From the NCBI GenBank assembly GCA_019695215.1, contig JAIBAK010000032.1, positions 1 to 41,446 on the forward strand: a DNA stretch of 41,446 nucleotides, written 5' to 3'. This document shows positions 15,944 through 25,297 of this stretch, one piece after another. The position numbers were made by a program, and so were the translations under genes. A model generated the notes under the pieces. It did no database searches. It was not told the origin of the DNA and saw only the letters and a list, made by a program, of their open reading frames with translations. The number at the start of each line of letters is the position of its first letter. Positions within the stretch are counted from its first letter, which is position 1. The stretch is from Bacteroidia bacterium (GTDB lineage Bacteria; Bacteroidota; Bacteroidia; UKL13-3).

Positions 15944-18490
15944 TTATTCGGTTGTGGGTGTATCTTTTTTACGGCTTTTAGGTTCTTTCTTTTTCTGAAC
16001 CCCAATCTTCAACTGCTCCTCTCCGGCTGTGTAGTCAATTTCAATCACATCTCCTTCGGCAATCTCCGATTTGAGCATTTCCTCGGCAATGGGATCTTCT
16101 AAATATTTTTGAATGGCCCGGTTTAGAGGACGAGCGCCAAAATCCGAATCAAATCCTTTTTCGGCAATAAACTCCTTGGCTGCATCAGTGATTTTAAATT
16201 TATATCCCATTTGCTCAATGCGGGAAAACAATTTACGCAGCGAAATATCGGCAATAGCCAGAATATCCTCTTTAGTGAGCGAATTGAATATAACCACATC
16301 ATCAATGCGGTTTAAAAACTCGGGAGAGAAAAAGCGTTTTAAAGCAGTTTCAATCACACTTTTCGAATATGTTTCGGCTCCGTCAGTTTTGCTTTGCGTA
16401 CCAAAACCTACCCCTCCGCCAAACTCTTTTAACTGGCGCGAACCAATATTGGAGGTCATGATGATAACGGTATTTCTGAAATCTACTTTACGTCCCAGAC
16501 TATCGGTCATAAAACCTTCGTCAAGGGCTTGCAGCATCAGGTTAAATACATCGGGGTGGGCTTTCTCCACTTCGTCAAGCAAAATAACCGAATAGGGTTT
16601 TCTGCGAATTTTTTCCGTAAGCTGTCCGCCTTCTTCATACCCAACATAGCCCGGAGGAGCTCCCACCAAGCGCGATACGGCAAATTTTTCCATGTATTCG
16701 CTCATATCAATACGCACCAGCGCATCTTCCGAGTCGAACATATACCGGGCAAGTACTTTTGCCAATTCGGTTTTTCCAACGCCTGTAGGGCCAAGAAAAA
16801 TAAATGAACCAATAGGACGATTTGGATTTTTTAATCCGGCACGTGTGCGCTGAATGGCTTTCGATAATTTTTCAATGGCCTTATCCTGCCCTATCACTGA
16901 CCCTTTCAGGTCTTGCGCCATATTCAGCAGGCGGTTGCCTTCACTTTGTGCAATACGTTTGGTAGGAATACCGGTAATCATGGCTACCACATCGGCTACA
17001 TCGTCTGCCGTTACGGTAGAGCGCTGCGATTTGGTGTCTTCTTCCCATTTATTTTTTTCGGTTTCCAATTGTTCGAGCAGGTGTTTTTCCTTATCGCGCA
17101 ATTTGGCAGCCTCTTCATACTTCTGGCTTTTTACCACCCTGTTTTTTTCAACTTTAATATCCTCAATCATCTTTTCTAAATCAAGAATATTCTGAGGCAC
17201 GTGAATATTGCTAATGTGAACACGAGCGCCCGATTCGTCCATTACATCAATGGCTTTGTCCGGAAGATAGCGATCAGTCATGTAGCGGTTACTTAATTTC
17301 ACACAAGCTTCAATGGCTTCATCAGTGAAAGTAACCGAGTGGTGGTCTTCATATTTTTCCTTAATGTTCTTCAGAATTTCAACGGTTTCTTCTGGAGATG
17401 CCGGATCAACCATTACCGGCTGAAAACGTCTTTCCAAAGCTCCGTCTTTCTCAATATACTGTCGGTATTCATCCAATGTGGTAGCTCCGATACATTGAAT
17501 TTCGCCACGGGCCAAAGCCGGCTTAAACATATTGGACGCATCGAGCGAACCGGATGCTCCACCTGCACCTACAATGGTGTGAATTTCGTCAATAAACAAA
17601 ATAACATCAGGCGATTTTTCCAGTTCATTCATTACGGCTTTCATGCGCTCTTCAAATTGCCCGCGGTATTTAGTACCTGCCACCAGCGAAGCAAGATCAA
17701 GCATCACTACCCGCTTATTAAACAGCACCCGCGACACCTTGCGCTGCACAATGCGTAAGGCCAACCCTTCGGCTATAGCCGTTTTTCCTACTCCGGGTTC
17801 TCCAATAAGTACCGGATTATTTTTCTTTCTGCGGGAAAGGATTTGCGAAACACGTTCAATTTCCTTTTCGCGACCAACTATCGGATCAAGTTTCCCTTCT
17901 TCGGCCGATTTGGTTAAATCGCGACCGAAATTATCGAGCACCGGAGTTTTTGATTTGGTATCTCCCGGCTTGCGCGGCTCGGGCTTACGTTCTTCAGGAG
18001 TATAAAAATCACCAGGCGACTCAGGTGGTAATTCTGATTTCACCTCAGGTAAATTATTCTCGAGAGCTGTTTTAAAAACATCATAAGTAACTGCAAACTG
18101 AGTCAAAATTTGAGAAGCAATATTATCTTCATCTCTCAACACAGATAGTAATAAATGCTCGGTACCTATAATATCGGTTTTAAAAATTTTGGCTTCGAGG
18201 TAAGTTATCTTTAATACCTTTTCAGCTTGCTTAGTGAGCGGAATATTAACCAGATTTGAAGTTAATGAAGAAGTGGCAGTGCCTTTTATGGTATCCTCAA
18301 TTACTTTTTTTAGCCTGATGGTATCTACATCCAATGCCTTAAGGGTTTTTATGGCTTTCCCGTCTCCTTCGCGAATAAGGCCCAGAAGCAAATGCTCCAC
18401 CCCAATGTAATCGTGCCCTAAACGAATTGCCTCTTCCCTGCTGTAGGAAATAACATCTTTTACTCTGGGCGAAAATTTTGCTTCCATCAT
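15944..18490 (-). CDS. clpC: ATP-dependent Clp protease ATP-binding subunit ClpC
   Basis: 848 residues. A Hsp100 AAA+ unfoldase that feeds proteins to ClpP. Two Clp N repeats lie at about 1-145. AAA1 has Walker A GEPGVGKT (230-237) and LFIDEIHTIVGAG. A UVR-type mid-domain (KYEEAAKLRDKEK) distinguishes ClpC from ClpA and ClpB. AAA2 has GPTGVGKT (567-574). A VGF tripeptide in GGGVGFGT is the ClpP-docking loop. ATGs at 18490 and 18487 are adjacent; an AAAGGA about 6 nt upstream resembles a Shine-Dalgarno sequence. A 9-bp inverted repeat sits upstream (18527-18565). clpP is not in the window. rlmH follows in the same transcript. Confidence 0.96.
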   Translation of the reverse strand: MMEAKFSPRVKDVISYSREEAIRLGHDYIGVEHLLLGLIREGDGKAIKTLKALDVDTIRLKKVIEDTIKGTATSSLTSNLVNIPLTKQAEKVLKITYLEAKIFKTDIIGTEHLLLSVLRDEDNIASQILTQFAVTYDVFKTALENNLPEVKSELPPESPGDFYTPEERKPEPRKPGDTKSKTPVLDNFGRDLTKSAEEGKLDPIVGREKEIERVSQILSRRKKNNPVLIGEPGVGKTAIAEGLALRIVQRKVSRVLFNKRVVMLDLASLVAGTKYRGQFEERMKAVMNELEKSPDVILFIDEIHTIVGAGGASGSLDASNMFKPALARGEIQCIGATTLDEYRQYIEKDGALERRFQPVMVDPASPEETVEILKNIKEKYEDHHSVTFTDEAIEACVKLSNRYMTDRYLPDKAIDVMDESGARVHISNIHVPQNILDLEKMIEDIKVEKNRVVKSQKYEEAAKLRDKEKHLLEQLETEKNKWEEDTKSQRSTVTADDVADVVAMITGIPTKRIAQSEGNRLLNMAQDLKGSVIGQDKAIEKLSKAIQRTRAGLKNPNRPIGSFIFLGPTGVGKTELAKVLARYMFDSEDALVRIDMSEYMEKFAVSRLVGAPPGYVGYEEGGQLTEKIRRKPYSVILLDEVEKAHPDVFNLMLQALDEGFMTDSLGRKVDFRNTVIIMTSNIGSRQLKEFGGGVGFGTQSKTDGAETYSKSVIETALKRFFSPEFLNRIDDVVIFNSLTKEDILAIADISLRKLFSRIEQMGYKFKITDAAKEFIAEKGFDSDFGARPLNRAIQKYLEDPIAEEMLKSEIAEGDVIEIDYTAGEEQLKIGVQKKKEPKSRKKDTPTTE

Positions 18491-18526
18491 TTTGTTCCTT
18501 TCTAACTATTCAGATTGTACAATTTG

Positions 18527-18565
18527 GTAATTGGTTGCAGGGTAATCAAAAGCCTTACCAATTAC
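18527..18565. promoter_or_regulatory. Inverted repeat upstream of clpC
   Basis: GTAATTGGT (18527-18535) and ACCAATTAC (18557-18565) form a perfect 9-bp inverted repeat with a 21-nt gap, 37-75 nt before the clpC start codon. It could be an operator or a 5'-leader stem. It does not match CIRCE or the CtsR box. Confidence 0.3.
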
Positions 18566-18655
18566 ATCATGCCAAATTTAATAGAATTTGTTTTCGAATA
18601 TCAACCCTAACAGGTGCCTATTTATGTGGGTTTTCTGTAAAAATATACACAAAAC

Positions 18656-18685
18656 AAAAAGGCACTCTTCGCAGAGTGCCTTTTT
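18656..18685 (-). terminator. Bidirectional intrinsic terminator after the 1356-residue exported protein
   Basis: A 13-bp perfect stem (18656-18668 with 18673-18685) is flanked by A5 and T5, so it can work on both strands. On the minus strand the loop is GCGA (GNRA). It lies 22 nt beyond the stop of the leftward gene ending at 18708 and insulates clpC. Confidence 0.85.
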
Positions 18686-18707
18686 GTCATAGTATAACTA
18701 ATCTCAA

Positions 18708-21700
18708 TTACCTTGCTACAACTATTTTAACGGTTTTAGAAGCATCACCTGCTAAAATACGGCAGAAATAGATGCCCAGGTGCAAATCGGAAACAGGGAT
18801 TACCTGATTTACGATATTAACTCCTCCGGCTAATTTCACTTCTTTTACAATTCGTCCTGTTAAATCCGTTAAAGCTACCGAATAATCCGAAGAATTATTA
18901 CGGAAATGAGGATTTATCAGGCGAATGTTTATTTCGTTGGCGGCAGGATTAGGGAATAAGGTAATGTGTGCATCCGACAAAATATTGTGAATGGAATTCG
19001 GGCCGTAATTGGTTTTAAAGCCTGCAATATCATCACGGTTGCGAGGGAATAATTTCCAATTGCTGAAACTATAAGTTAATATCCCTTTCATGTAAGCATA
19101 TTTTTTATTCAGCACGAGTGAATCTGTATTGAAATTGGCCGGAATATCATTCGACTGATCATCGGCACGTAAACCTATGGTGGATAAAGTATCTTTCCTG
19201 AAAGCCCATTCGCCAAAATTACTTGGTGCATCGGCATTTAAATTCACCACATATACCGAATCAAATTCTACCAGCATAGCTTCGTAAGGTTCGGTGTAGG
19301 CTGCTACTTTTAAGCGTACCGAATCAATTGGTAAGTTGGTTACAAATGCCGGAAGTGTTTTTCCGGTACCGGCTACAGTATGATTAGAGTTACCCGCATT
19401 GTACAACGTGGTCACATTAAAATTCTCGCGTACAACACAGGAAGTAATGATGATAGAATCTCCTCTGTTCCATTGGTCAATTCCATCACCTACGGCTGGT
19501 TGTACAAAAATGGCCGAATTAGGCCCGTTTCCACTTTGAATGGTTACTAAGCCCAAATCATCCGACTTGGTAGTTGATGTTACAATTCCTTTCACCGAAA
19601 TACCGGTGAGAGTATCTCCTGTCCAGATAGAATTGCCACTTGTAAAAGGTGAGTATTGTAATTGTTGTATGGTGGTTACTCCCGCATCGGTAACAATATA
19701 GGCACAGTTGGTCGCTAATGAGTCGGGAGAGTAAGAGGAAGCATTTGAATTGTCGGTTGCTTTGATATAATATTTTACAATGCTTCCGTTGGTCTGTGCA
19801 GGAATGCTTGCCTGCCAGATTCCATCAGTAACATTACCCGAAATTCTTGACATGATCATCGGACTGAAACTTCCGTTACCAACCGCATAAAAAAGTGTGG
19901 CCGATGAAACAGTGGTATCATCTACAATGCGGGCACTGATTATAACAGGATTTGCTGAGGTAGCAATTACGGGATTACGCGGTAAACGGGTGATGGTAGG
20001 AGCTACTCCAAGTACCGGACCCAGATCGGATAGAACCAGCGGGCTAATCACATATTGCTGAGTGCCGGTGGCAGTAACATAGGTTTCGGTAATTACGCCT
20101 CTCACATAAGAGAAAGTTACTCCAATTTGCGGAGGTGCAAAATATGGTGTACCGGGAATAGCAGGTGGTCCAACGGTATCTTCCAGGTTATCGTTTCTGA
20201 AGTAAGCCGAGAAATCGTAAACAGATATTTTGTTTCCGTTTGCATCCTGAAGCGACCATGTCCAGCGGGTACCCGCAGGAGTTCCTGTACCGGTACGATC
20301 AACAACCGTTACATTTTTTAATTCTACATAAACGCCTTCGTATTGTTCACCGGTTACAGGTTGCGCAATCATGGTTCCGCTACCGTTATTTTTCATAAAC
20401 TGATCCACAGTAACCACAGTTGGGGTAATGGCCACGGGATTCAGGTTAATTATTTCGGCAGGATATGGAAGAATATTGAGTTGTGTTTCTCCTGTGGTAG
20501 TAGGTCCACCTGTACCATTAAAGTTTTTAAGTACACCAACGTATCGAACTTTTAATCCCTTAACTGAACTTTGATAAAACTGGGTAGCCGATTTATAAGT
20601 TGAAAGTCCGCCCGACCAGCCACTCACAGTGGAAGGATCACACATCACTTCAATGCCGCTCCACGGGCCGCCATTCGGGTTTTGAATAAATGTGGCTTTC
20701 CTGTTTACCGAAAGTCCATAATACCGCGGGTCAAAAGCTACCACCCCTTCCACCTGTACAGTATCTCCGTAAATCGGATCTTTTGCTACCGGATTTTGAT
20801 AGTCGGGCCGTGTGTTTCCCGAAGCTAATTTTTGTGCACTTACAAACTGTAAACTATCAATAGAAATAAGAGGATACGGATATAATGAAGTTGCTTTGGC
20901 ATAACCCAGAACAAAATCACCAAAAGAAGTAAAATTGGTATCTGAAAGAATAATTCCTGAATTATTGGCTGAGCCGGTGCCTCCTAAATCGAGCCAGCTA
21001 CCCGAGCCATTATCTTTCATTACTCTCAGTTTTGACGAATCGGCAGCGAACTCCACTCCGTTATTTCCATAACTCAATTGAACTCTTGCTGCTGAAACGG
21101 ATGCTCCGGCTCCTTTTGAAATAGTCCAGTATCTTAGTGTAGAAATCGAATCAATGGTTGAAGGAAGATTTCTGTTGGGAGCAGTTGAAGTAAATAATTC
21201 AGCGCGGTAGGTTGTTGCCGTAGCAGCAGATTGAGTTACGGTTAATGATAATGGCCTGTAAGTAGTGCCTTTTCCTATAGGCATGGCTTTGGTGGTTTGG
21301 CTGGCAGAAGCAACCGTGATTTCAACCGGGCCATTGATAAATTTAGTGTTATCGGCACCATTCACCACCGAGGTGCTGCCCAAAATTAAATACCCCGCAT
21401 TGCTGGTAACCAATTTCCCACTGGTAAATGTTAAATTACCACTTAGCTGATGGGTATCATTTAACTGCACATTAAAAGCATTATTAATAATTAAATGAGC
21501 GGGTCCCGAAGTTTTTGGAAACTCATTATTGGATGTAGTTTGAATAGCCGTACCGGCATACTCTAACGAAGCAGATGAACCATAACCAAGGGTATTGGCA
21601 CCAAGTGTTAGTGCTCCCTGTATCATTTTTACCGTGTTAGATGCAGTTCGGCTGGCATGTAAAGTTAATCCTGCCGCATTATTTAAAATAAATCCGGACG

Positions 21701-22778
21701 GCCCATTGCTGGCAGGATACTCCGTATCGGAAGAAGTTTGTGCCGAAGTACCGGCATACTCAACCAAAGCATTTGAACCGTAAGTAAGCGTATTGCTGTT
21801 TAATGACAACTGATTGTTTGCTGTGAGGGTCAAAGTACCGTTAACTGTGATATTAAGAGGTAATGATAAATTAGCCTCCAGACGGAGATTAGTATATGTA
21901 TCAATGGTTGCCGCTCCGGAAATTCCTCCGTTTCCAATTAACTGCCCATTCGCTGAAACAACCGTACCCAGCAAGCTTACCGAAGTGGCGGCTGCTGAAT
22001 TACTCCCAGTTCCTGCTGGTAACAGAATACGCCCTCCTGACTCAAGCAATAATGTGCCAAAATTTGTAGTAGCAGTTCGGGCCATAGTGGTTTGGTTCAT
22101 AATAAGAGTTCCTTGCGCCTGAATAATTAATTTGCCGCTACCAACAACACCACTATCCGGTCTAAGTGATCCGGCAACCCCAATATCCATTTGTAATATC
22201 CCTTTGGTAATAATAATAGTTGAGGCTCGCATATTTGTTTTAATAACTATTGTATCAGTGGCAGAGGCTGTATTTATTTTAAGTGTCCAATGAATAAAAT
22301 TACTGGGAACACCCCATTCTCCGGTTAGGGTCCCGGCACGTGATGTTCCTGCAAAAGTTAAACTTCCACTTCCGGTTGTAACCAAAAACCTCAGTGAATT
22401 GTTTAATCCGGTCGAGGGGCTACCCGGTATTGTCCCTTTTGATCCGGTATATGTACGGATTTTCCCAAATACATTTAACGTATTTCCCCCGATATAAAGA
22501 CGCGCACTGTCGGTCGCATCAATTTGCGCATTCAGGTGCAAATCCAGGCAGGAGCCATTGGCAGTCATAAATACGGAATCTCCGTCTTGTATCCAAACTG
22601 AATTGGAAGAGGTTGGTATTCCTGTGGCGGGATCCCATGAGAGAGTACCCTGATTAAATACTTCCCAGGTAGAAGCGGCATTCCAATCACCCGATTGTTT
22701 GCTCTTGAAATCACCGTTCACCTGAGCAAATCCGCCCAGAGAACTTAAAAGTAGTAAAAGCGTAAAAATTCTTTTCAT
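18708..22778 (-). CDS. Very large T9SS-exported beta-repeat protein
   Basis: 1356 residues. Signal peptide (1-18, GGFAQ). The N-terminal third is rich in G/N/T/S with beta-helix-like rungs (DLHLNA, LTLTANNQL, NTLTYGS). A 66-residue tandem unit is present twice at about residues 330-460 (LxYGSxAxxEYAGT, then GPxxxIxNNA). The middle shows two OB-fold-like segments (GDTVQVEGVVAFDP...FIQNPNGGPWSGIEV; ISVKGIVTSTTKSDDLGLVTIQ). These resemble the nucleic-acid-type OB folds often found in exported Bacteroidota proteins. The end is a T9SS type A domain from about 1270 (ITLFPNPAANE, then LGIYFCRIL). No catalytic residues recognised; adhesin or matrix protein is a guess. Starts 33 nt after the large exported gene upstream, so the two may be one operon. 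Confidence 0.8.
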   Translation of the reverse strand: MKRIFTLLLLLSSLGGFAQVNGDFKSKQSGDWNAASTWEVFNQGTLSWDPATGIPTSSNSVWIQDGDSVFMTANGSCLDLHLNAQIDATDSARLYIGGNTLNVFGKIRTYTGSKGTIPGSPSTGLNNSLRFLVTTGSGSLTFAGTSRAGTLTGEWGVPSNFIHWTLKINTASATDTIVIKTNMRASTIIITKGILQMDIGVAGSLRPDSGVVGSGKLIIQAQGTLIMNQTTMARTATTNFGTLLLESGGRILLPAGTGSNSAAATSVSLLGTVVSANGQLIGNGGISGAATIDTYTNLRLEANLSLPLNITVNGTLTLTANNQLSLNSNTLTYGSNALVEYAGTSAQTSSDTEYPASNGPSGFILNNAAGLTLHASRTASNTVKMIQGALTLGANTLGYGSSASLEYAGTAIQTTSNNEFPKTSGPAHLIINNAFNVQLNDTHQLSGNLTFTSGKLVTSNAGYLILGSTSVVNGADNTKFINGPVEITVASASQTTKAMPIGKGTTYRPLSLTVTQSAATATTYRAELFTSTAPNRNLPSTIDSISTLRYWTISKGAGASVSAARVQLSYGNNGVEFAADSSKLRVMKDNGSGSWLDLGGTGSANNSGIILSDTNFTSFGDFVLGYAKATSLYPYPLISIDSLQFVSAQKLASGNTRPDYQNPVAKDPIYGDTVQVEGVVAFDPRYYGLSVNRKATFIQNPNGGPWSGIEVMCDPSTVSGWSGGLSTYKSATQFYQSSVKGLKVRYVGVLKNFNGTGGPTTTGETQLNILPYPAEIINLNPVAITPTVVTVDQFMKNNGSGTMIAQPVTGEQYEGVYVELKNVTVVDRTGTGTPAGTRWTWSLQDANGNKISVYDFSAYFRNDNLEDTVGPPAIPGTPYFAPPQIGVTFSYVRGVITETYVTATGTQQYVISPLVLSDLGPVLGVAPTITRLPRNPVIATSANPVIISARIVDDTTVSSATLFYAVGNGSFSPMIMSRISGNVTDGIWQASIPAQTNGSIVKYYIKATDNSNASSYSPDSLATNCAYIVTDAGVTTIQQLQYSPFTSGNSIWTGDTLTGISVKGIVTSTTKSDDLGLVTIQSGNGPNSAIFVQPAVGDGIDQWNRGDSIIITSCVVRENFNVTTLYNAGNSNHTVAGTGKTLPAFVTNLPIDSVRLKVAAYTEPYEAMLVEFDSVYVVNLNADAPSNFGEWAFRKDTLSTIGLRADDQSNDIPANFNTDSLVLNKKYAYMKGILTYSFSNWKLFPRNRDDIAGFKTNYGPNSIHNILSDAHITLFPNPAANEINIRLINPHFRNNSSDYSVALTDLTGRIVKEVKLAGGVNIVNQVIPVSDLHLGIYFCRILAGDASKTVKIVVAR
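21551..21798 (-). repeat. 66-codon tandem repeat inside the large exported protein
   Basis: Two units start with LTYGSNALVEYAGT and LGYGSSASLEYAGT and sit 198 bp apart in the DNA. The match is protein-level with moderate DNA divergence, so the duplication is old rather than recent. Confidence 0.6.
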
Positions 22779-22811
22779 ATTGTTAAGCGATTAATTGTAC
22801 AAGTTAGTCAA

Positions 22812-24890
22812 TTACTTTAATATTACAAATTTACCTGTCTGAATTTGCCCGGTAGCTAAATCTTTCACTGCAAATATATATATGCCCTGACTAATTTGAT
22901 TTTTGGTTTCAGTCAGCATATCCCATGCATGCTCTCCCCCCGACATGACAATATTCTTTGAACCCGCATAATTTTCAAACCAGCGGCTGTCCTCACCTGC
23001 ATAGGTTGTGCCATTATGCGAAATTTTATTTACCATATCTCCGGATGAAGTATAAATACTTATCTCGCACCGTTTAGGTAAATTGTAAAAGTATATCTTT
23101 CTGGTTCTTGAGGTGGTTCCATCCCAAAGTGCCGAACCTTTATACGGATTAGGATAAACCCCGATGGCCGGTTTGTTACTTTTACTTTCAATCGGATTTG
23201 GTTCTGTCCCCGTAAAAATATGATAAGAATTTTCTGAAAATGACGACTCCAGAGACTCTAAGTTCAGGTCCGCATCGCCCTTATCAAATGCAGTTAACAG
23301 AACAAGGTACTGCCATCCGTTCATTAAGCCTGTGAGCCGGTAATGAAAATAAAATGTATCGTTTTCTATAACCACAGGTGCCGGTAGTTGAATGGATGAA
23401 AAACCGTTATTAAATCCCACGGCATTCCCCGCTGAATCCCATTGCGCAATTAAATTTGCTTTATCGAGCAGGTTGGTAGATTTATCATCTCCAATATTTG
23501 TTCGATACAACCGGAAACCTTCAAAATCTTTTTTCTTTGAAATAGGGTCTATTGATTCCATGGAGTTTTTACCCCAGTAAATATCCAACTGATTATCTCC
23601 CGGAATCATTTTCACCTGCGGGTCGGCTGGAGGTTCGGGCAAAATATATCTGTTTAAAACAGCATTCCCGTTTAAATCCTCGCCCGCGTCTAAAACTCCG
23701 TTTTCATTTAAATCTTCACCCAAATAGGTTCGTTTAGCCCAGGAAAGATGATCAGTTAATTCCTTTCTTGCCGTTGGGTTATCCTTGTTTAGCGGATCGC
23801 CCGATTCTTTTTGTTTGGCACAAACCATGGCTACCACAAACTTAATTTTCTCTCCCGGTAGTACTTTAGGTATACTCCCTATGGAAATAAGCTGTATCCA
23901 GTTACCGGTAACCGTATTAGGACCGGTTAAAATTTTGGCCGAATCCGTTGGTGTTTTGAGTTTATAATAACGCTCCTGATCATTGGCCGGAGAAGTATAG
24001 GGCGCTGTAGTTGAATTGTAATACCAGAAATTAGGATTTATTACCGGTGGTAAATACCCCGAGTCGGTAAATTGTTTTGCGTTATTGGGATGAAAATATT
24101 TACCTCTCCATTCAACCCCAAGCAACTGACAGGCTGCATACGACTGGGTGTAATCTACATCATCGCCAGCGGCCTGATAAACATAGATGGCTCCTGCATT
24201 TTTATCATACCCTCCTCTTCCCTTATTAAAAAAGGCGGTTCCGTTATCCTGAGTTACATTTATGTTTCTAACCACCATATCACTCCACATCCCCAGATAA
24301 ACGGAGTCCCAGGTATTTGTTGAACTATTGGTGACTTCATAATTAAGAATCACAAAAAAATCGGCATACGAGTAATTCCATGAATAACTCTCAAGACGAA
24401 CATCAGCAAATAAAGGATTGGTATGATTGGTTATAGGAATATTTAATCCCGGCACAATTACATTTTTATCTGTAAAACCAACTACAAAATCCTGATGAGA
24501 AACAGCCGAAGGAGTAAAGTAGTCACTGTTCTTTAGAGTAGAACGTACCTTGATAGGTCCGTTTGCTGTAAACTCAAATCCGCTGGCACCAGTTGAATAA
24601 CCGTTTGCCGCATCAACTGCCGAGGTCGATACAAGCTGCTGCCCGTTCATAATGGCTCCCATCCAGATTCCGCCTTCAAACAAATGTTCAATACCTGAAT
24701 TAATCGGATATTCCATAGATGGAGGGCCCTGAGAATTACTTCTCACAGCCGGCCTTCCCAACGTCCCCACATTGCTGATTGCTAAACCTAATCTTCCTGC
24801 ATCAGTATATTTCTGATCAAAACTAACCTGCGATAAAGCGGATACAAAATTTAGTAGCAGGACTCCGGAAAACAGTATACGTAAACTCAT
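22812..24890 (-). CDS. Large exported protein with calcium-binding-like loops and FlgD/T9SS-like C-terminus
   Basis: 692 residues from the ATG at 24890, which directly precedes a signal peptide (MSLRILFSGVLLLNFVSALSQ). The frame stays open 39 nt further upstream, but that adds an unlikely pre-extension. Segments: RLGLAISNVGTLGRP and GGIWMGAIMNG near the N-terminus. A region with aspartate/asparagine loops (DLNENGVLDAGEDLNGN, about 391-407) resembles EF-hand or thrombospondin-3 calcium sites. FN3-like strands follow. A C-terminal part (YPNPYKG from about 576, then GIYIFAVKD...GKFVILK) looks like the FlgD-Ig/T9SS sorting type. Function unknown. Next to the 1356-residue protein. Confidence 0.75.
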   Translation of the reverse strand: MSLRILFSGVLLLNFVSALSQVSFDQKYTDAGRLGLAISNVGTLGRPAVRSNSQGPPSMEYPINSGIEHLFEGGIWMGAIMNGQQLVSTSAVDAANGYSTGASGFEFTANGPIKVRSTLKNSDYFTPSAVSHQDFVVGFTDKNVIVPGLNIPITNHTNPLFADVRLESYSWNYSYADFFVILNYEVTNSSTNTWDSVYLGMWSDMVVRNINVTQDNGTAFFNKGRGGYDKNAGAIYVYQAAGDDVDYTQSYAACQLLGVEWRGKYFHPNNAKQFTDSGYLPPVINPNFWYYNSTTAPYTSPANDQERYYKLKTPTDSAKILTGPNTVTGNWIQLISIGSIPKVLPGEKIKFVVAMVCAKQKESGDPLNKDNPTARKELTDHLSWAKRTYLGEDLNENGVLDAGEDLNGNAVLNRYILPEPPADPQVKMIPGDNQLDIYWGKNSMESIDPISKKKDFEGFRLYRTNIGDDKSTNLLDKANLIAQWDSAGNAVGFNNGFSSIQLPAPVVIENDTFYFHYRLTGLMNGWQYLVLLTAFDKGDADLNLESLESSFSENSYHIFTGTEPNPIESKSNKPAIGVYPNPYKGSALWDGTTSRTRKIYFYNLPKRCEISIYTSSGDMVNKISHNGTTYAGEDSRWFENYAGSKNIVMSGGEHAWDMLTETKNQISQGIYIFAVKDLATGQIQTGKFVILK

Positions 24891-24905
24891 TTTTATGACT
24901 ACGCG

Positions 24906-24913
24906 CAAATATG
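24906..24913 (-). promoter_or_regulatory. Candidate -7 element of the 24890 gene
   Basis: CATATTTG on the minus strand, 15 nt before the ATG, is one mismatch from TAnnTTTG. The -33 element is weak. Identical to the octamer in front of the FkbM gene. Confidence 0.3.
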
Positions 24914-25219
24914 ACAAAAAATGAAGCAACTAACGTAAATTTTAGCTTAATTTTTTATGTAATAAGTTAAATATACCACTATCGGTTAAGGGAGATATTC
25001 GTACTTCATATGTTCACAAAACTTATACGTCTGACAAAGTATGAGTTCTCATATTTCTTTCGGACTGTATTATGAAACTGTTACCAAAAAGCCATAAAGC
25101 AATATGTTGATAACTTAATTCTGGTGCTCACCTATTTGACTTTGCTCAAAAACACAATTGAACAGGTTTTATACATTCTTAAAAGCCGATGTGCATAACT
25201 GTTTTTACAAAAGAAAAAG

Positions 25220-25251
25220 TTTCAGGATACGCATAAAAAATTGAATCTTCG
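25220..25251 (+). promoter_or_regulatory. Candidate promoter of dnaB
   Basis: TTTC (25220-25223), 20 nt, then AATCTTCG (25244-25251). Two mismatches from TAnnTTTG and close to the response regulator's AATCTTTG. Leader about 40 nt. Confidence 0.4.
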
Positions 25252-25297
25252 TGCAGGTTAATCAAACACTATTTTCTGAAGAGGTTGAAAAGAGACG

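Larger units (their letters stand above)
24891..25297. other. 407-bp AT-rich divergent intergenic region with DnaA-box-like sites
   Basis: No gene over about 20 codons was seen. It separates leftward exported-protein genes from rightward dnaB. It holds TTATCAACA (minus strand, 25105-25113) and TTATGCACA (minus strand, 25190-25198), each within one base of the classic DnaA box TTATCCACA, and the promoters of both flanking genes. Most of the rest is featureless AT-rich sequence. Confidence 0.4.

Noticed and set aside
24891..24929. Upstream extension (13 residues) of the 692-residue exported protein
   Set aside because: It would run through the likely -7 element and precede a good signal peptide; ATG 24890 is better.
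25105..25198. Replication origin
   Set aside because: Only two near-match DnaA boxes, no visible iterons, no adjacent dnaA/gidA/parAB, and skew cannot be computed here.
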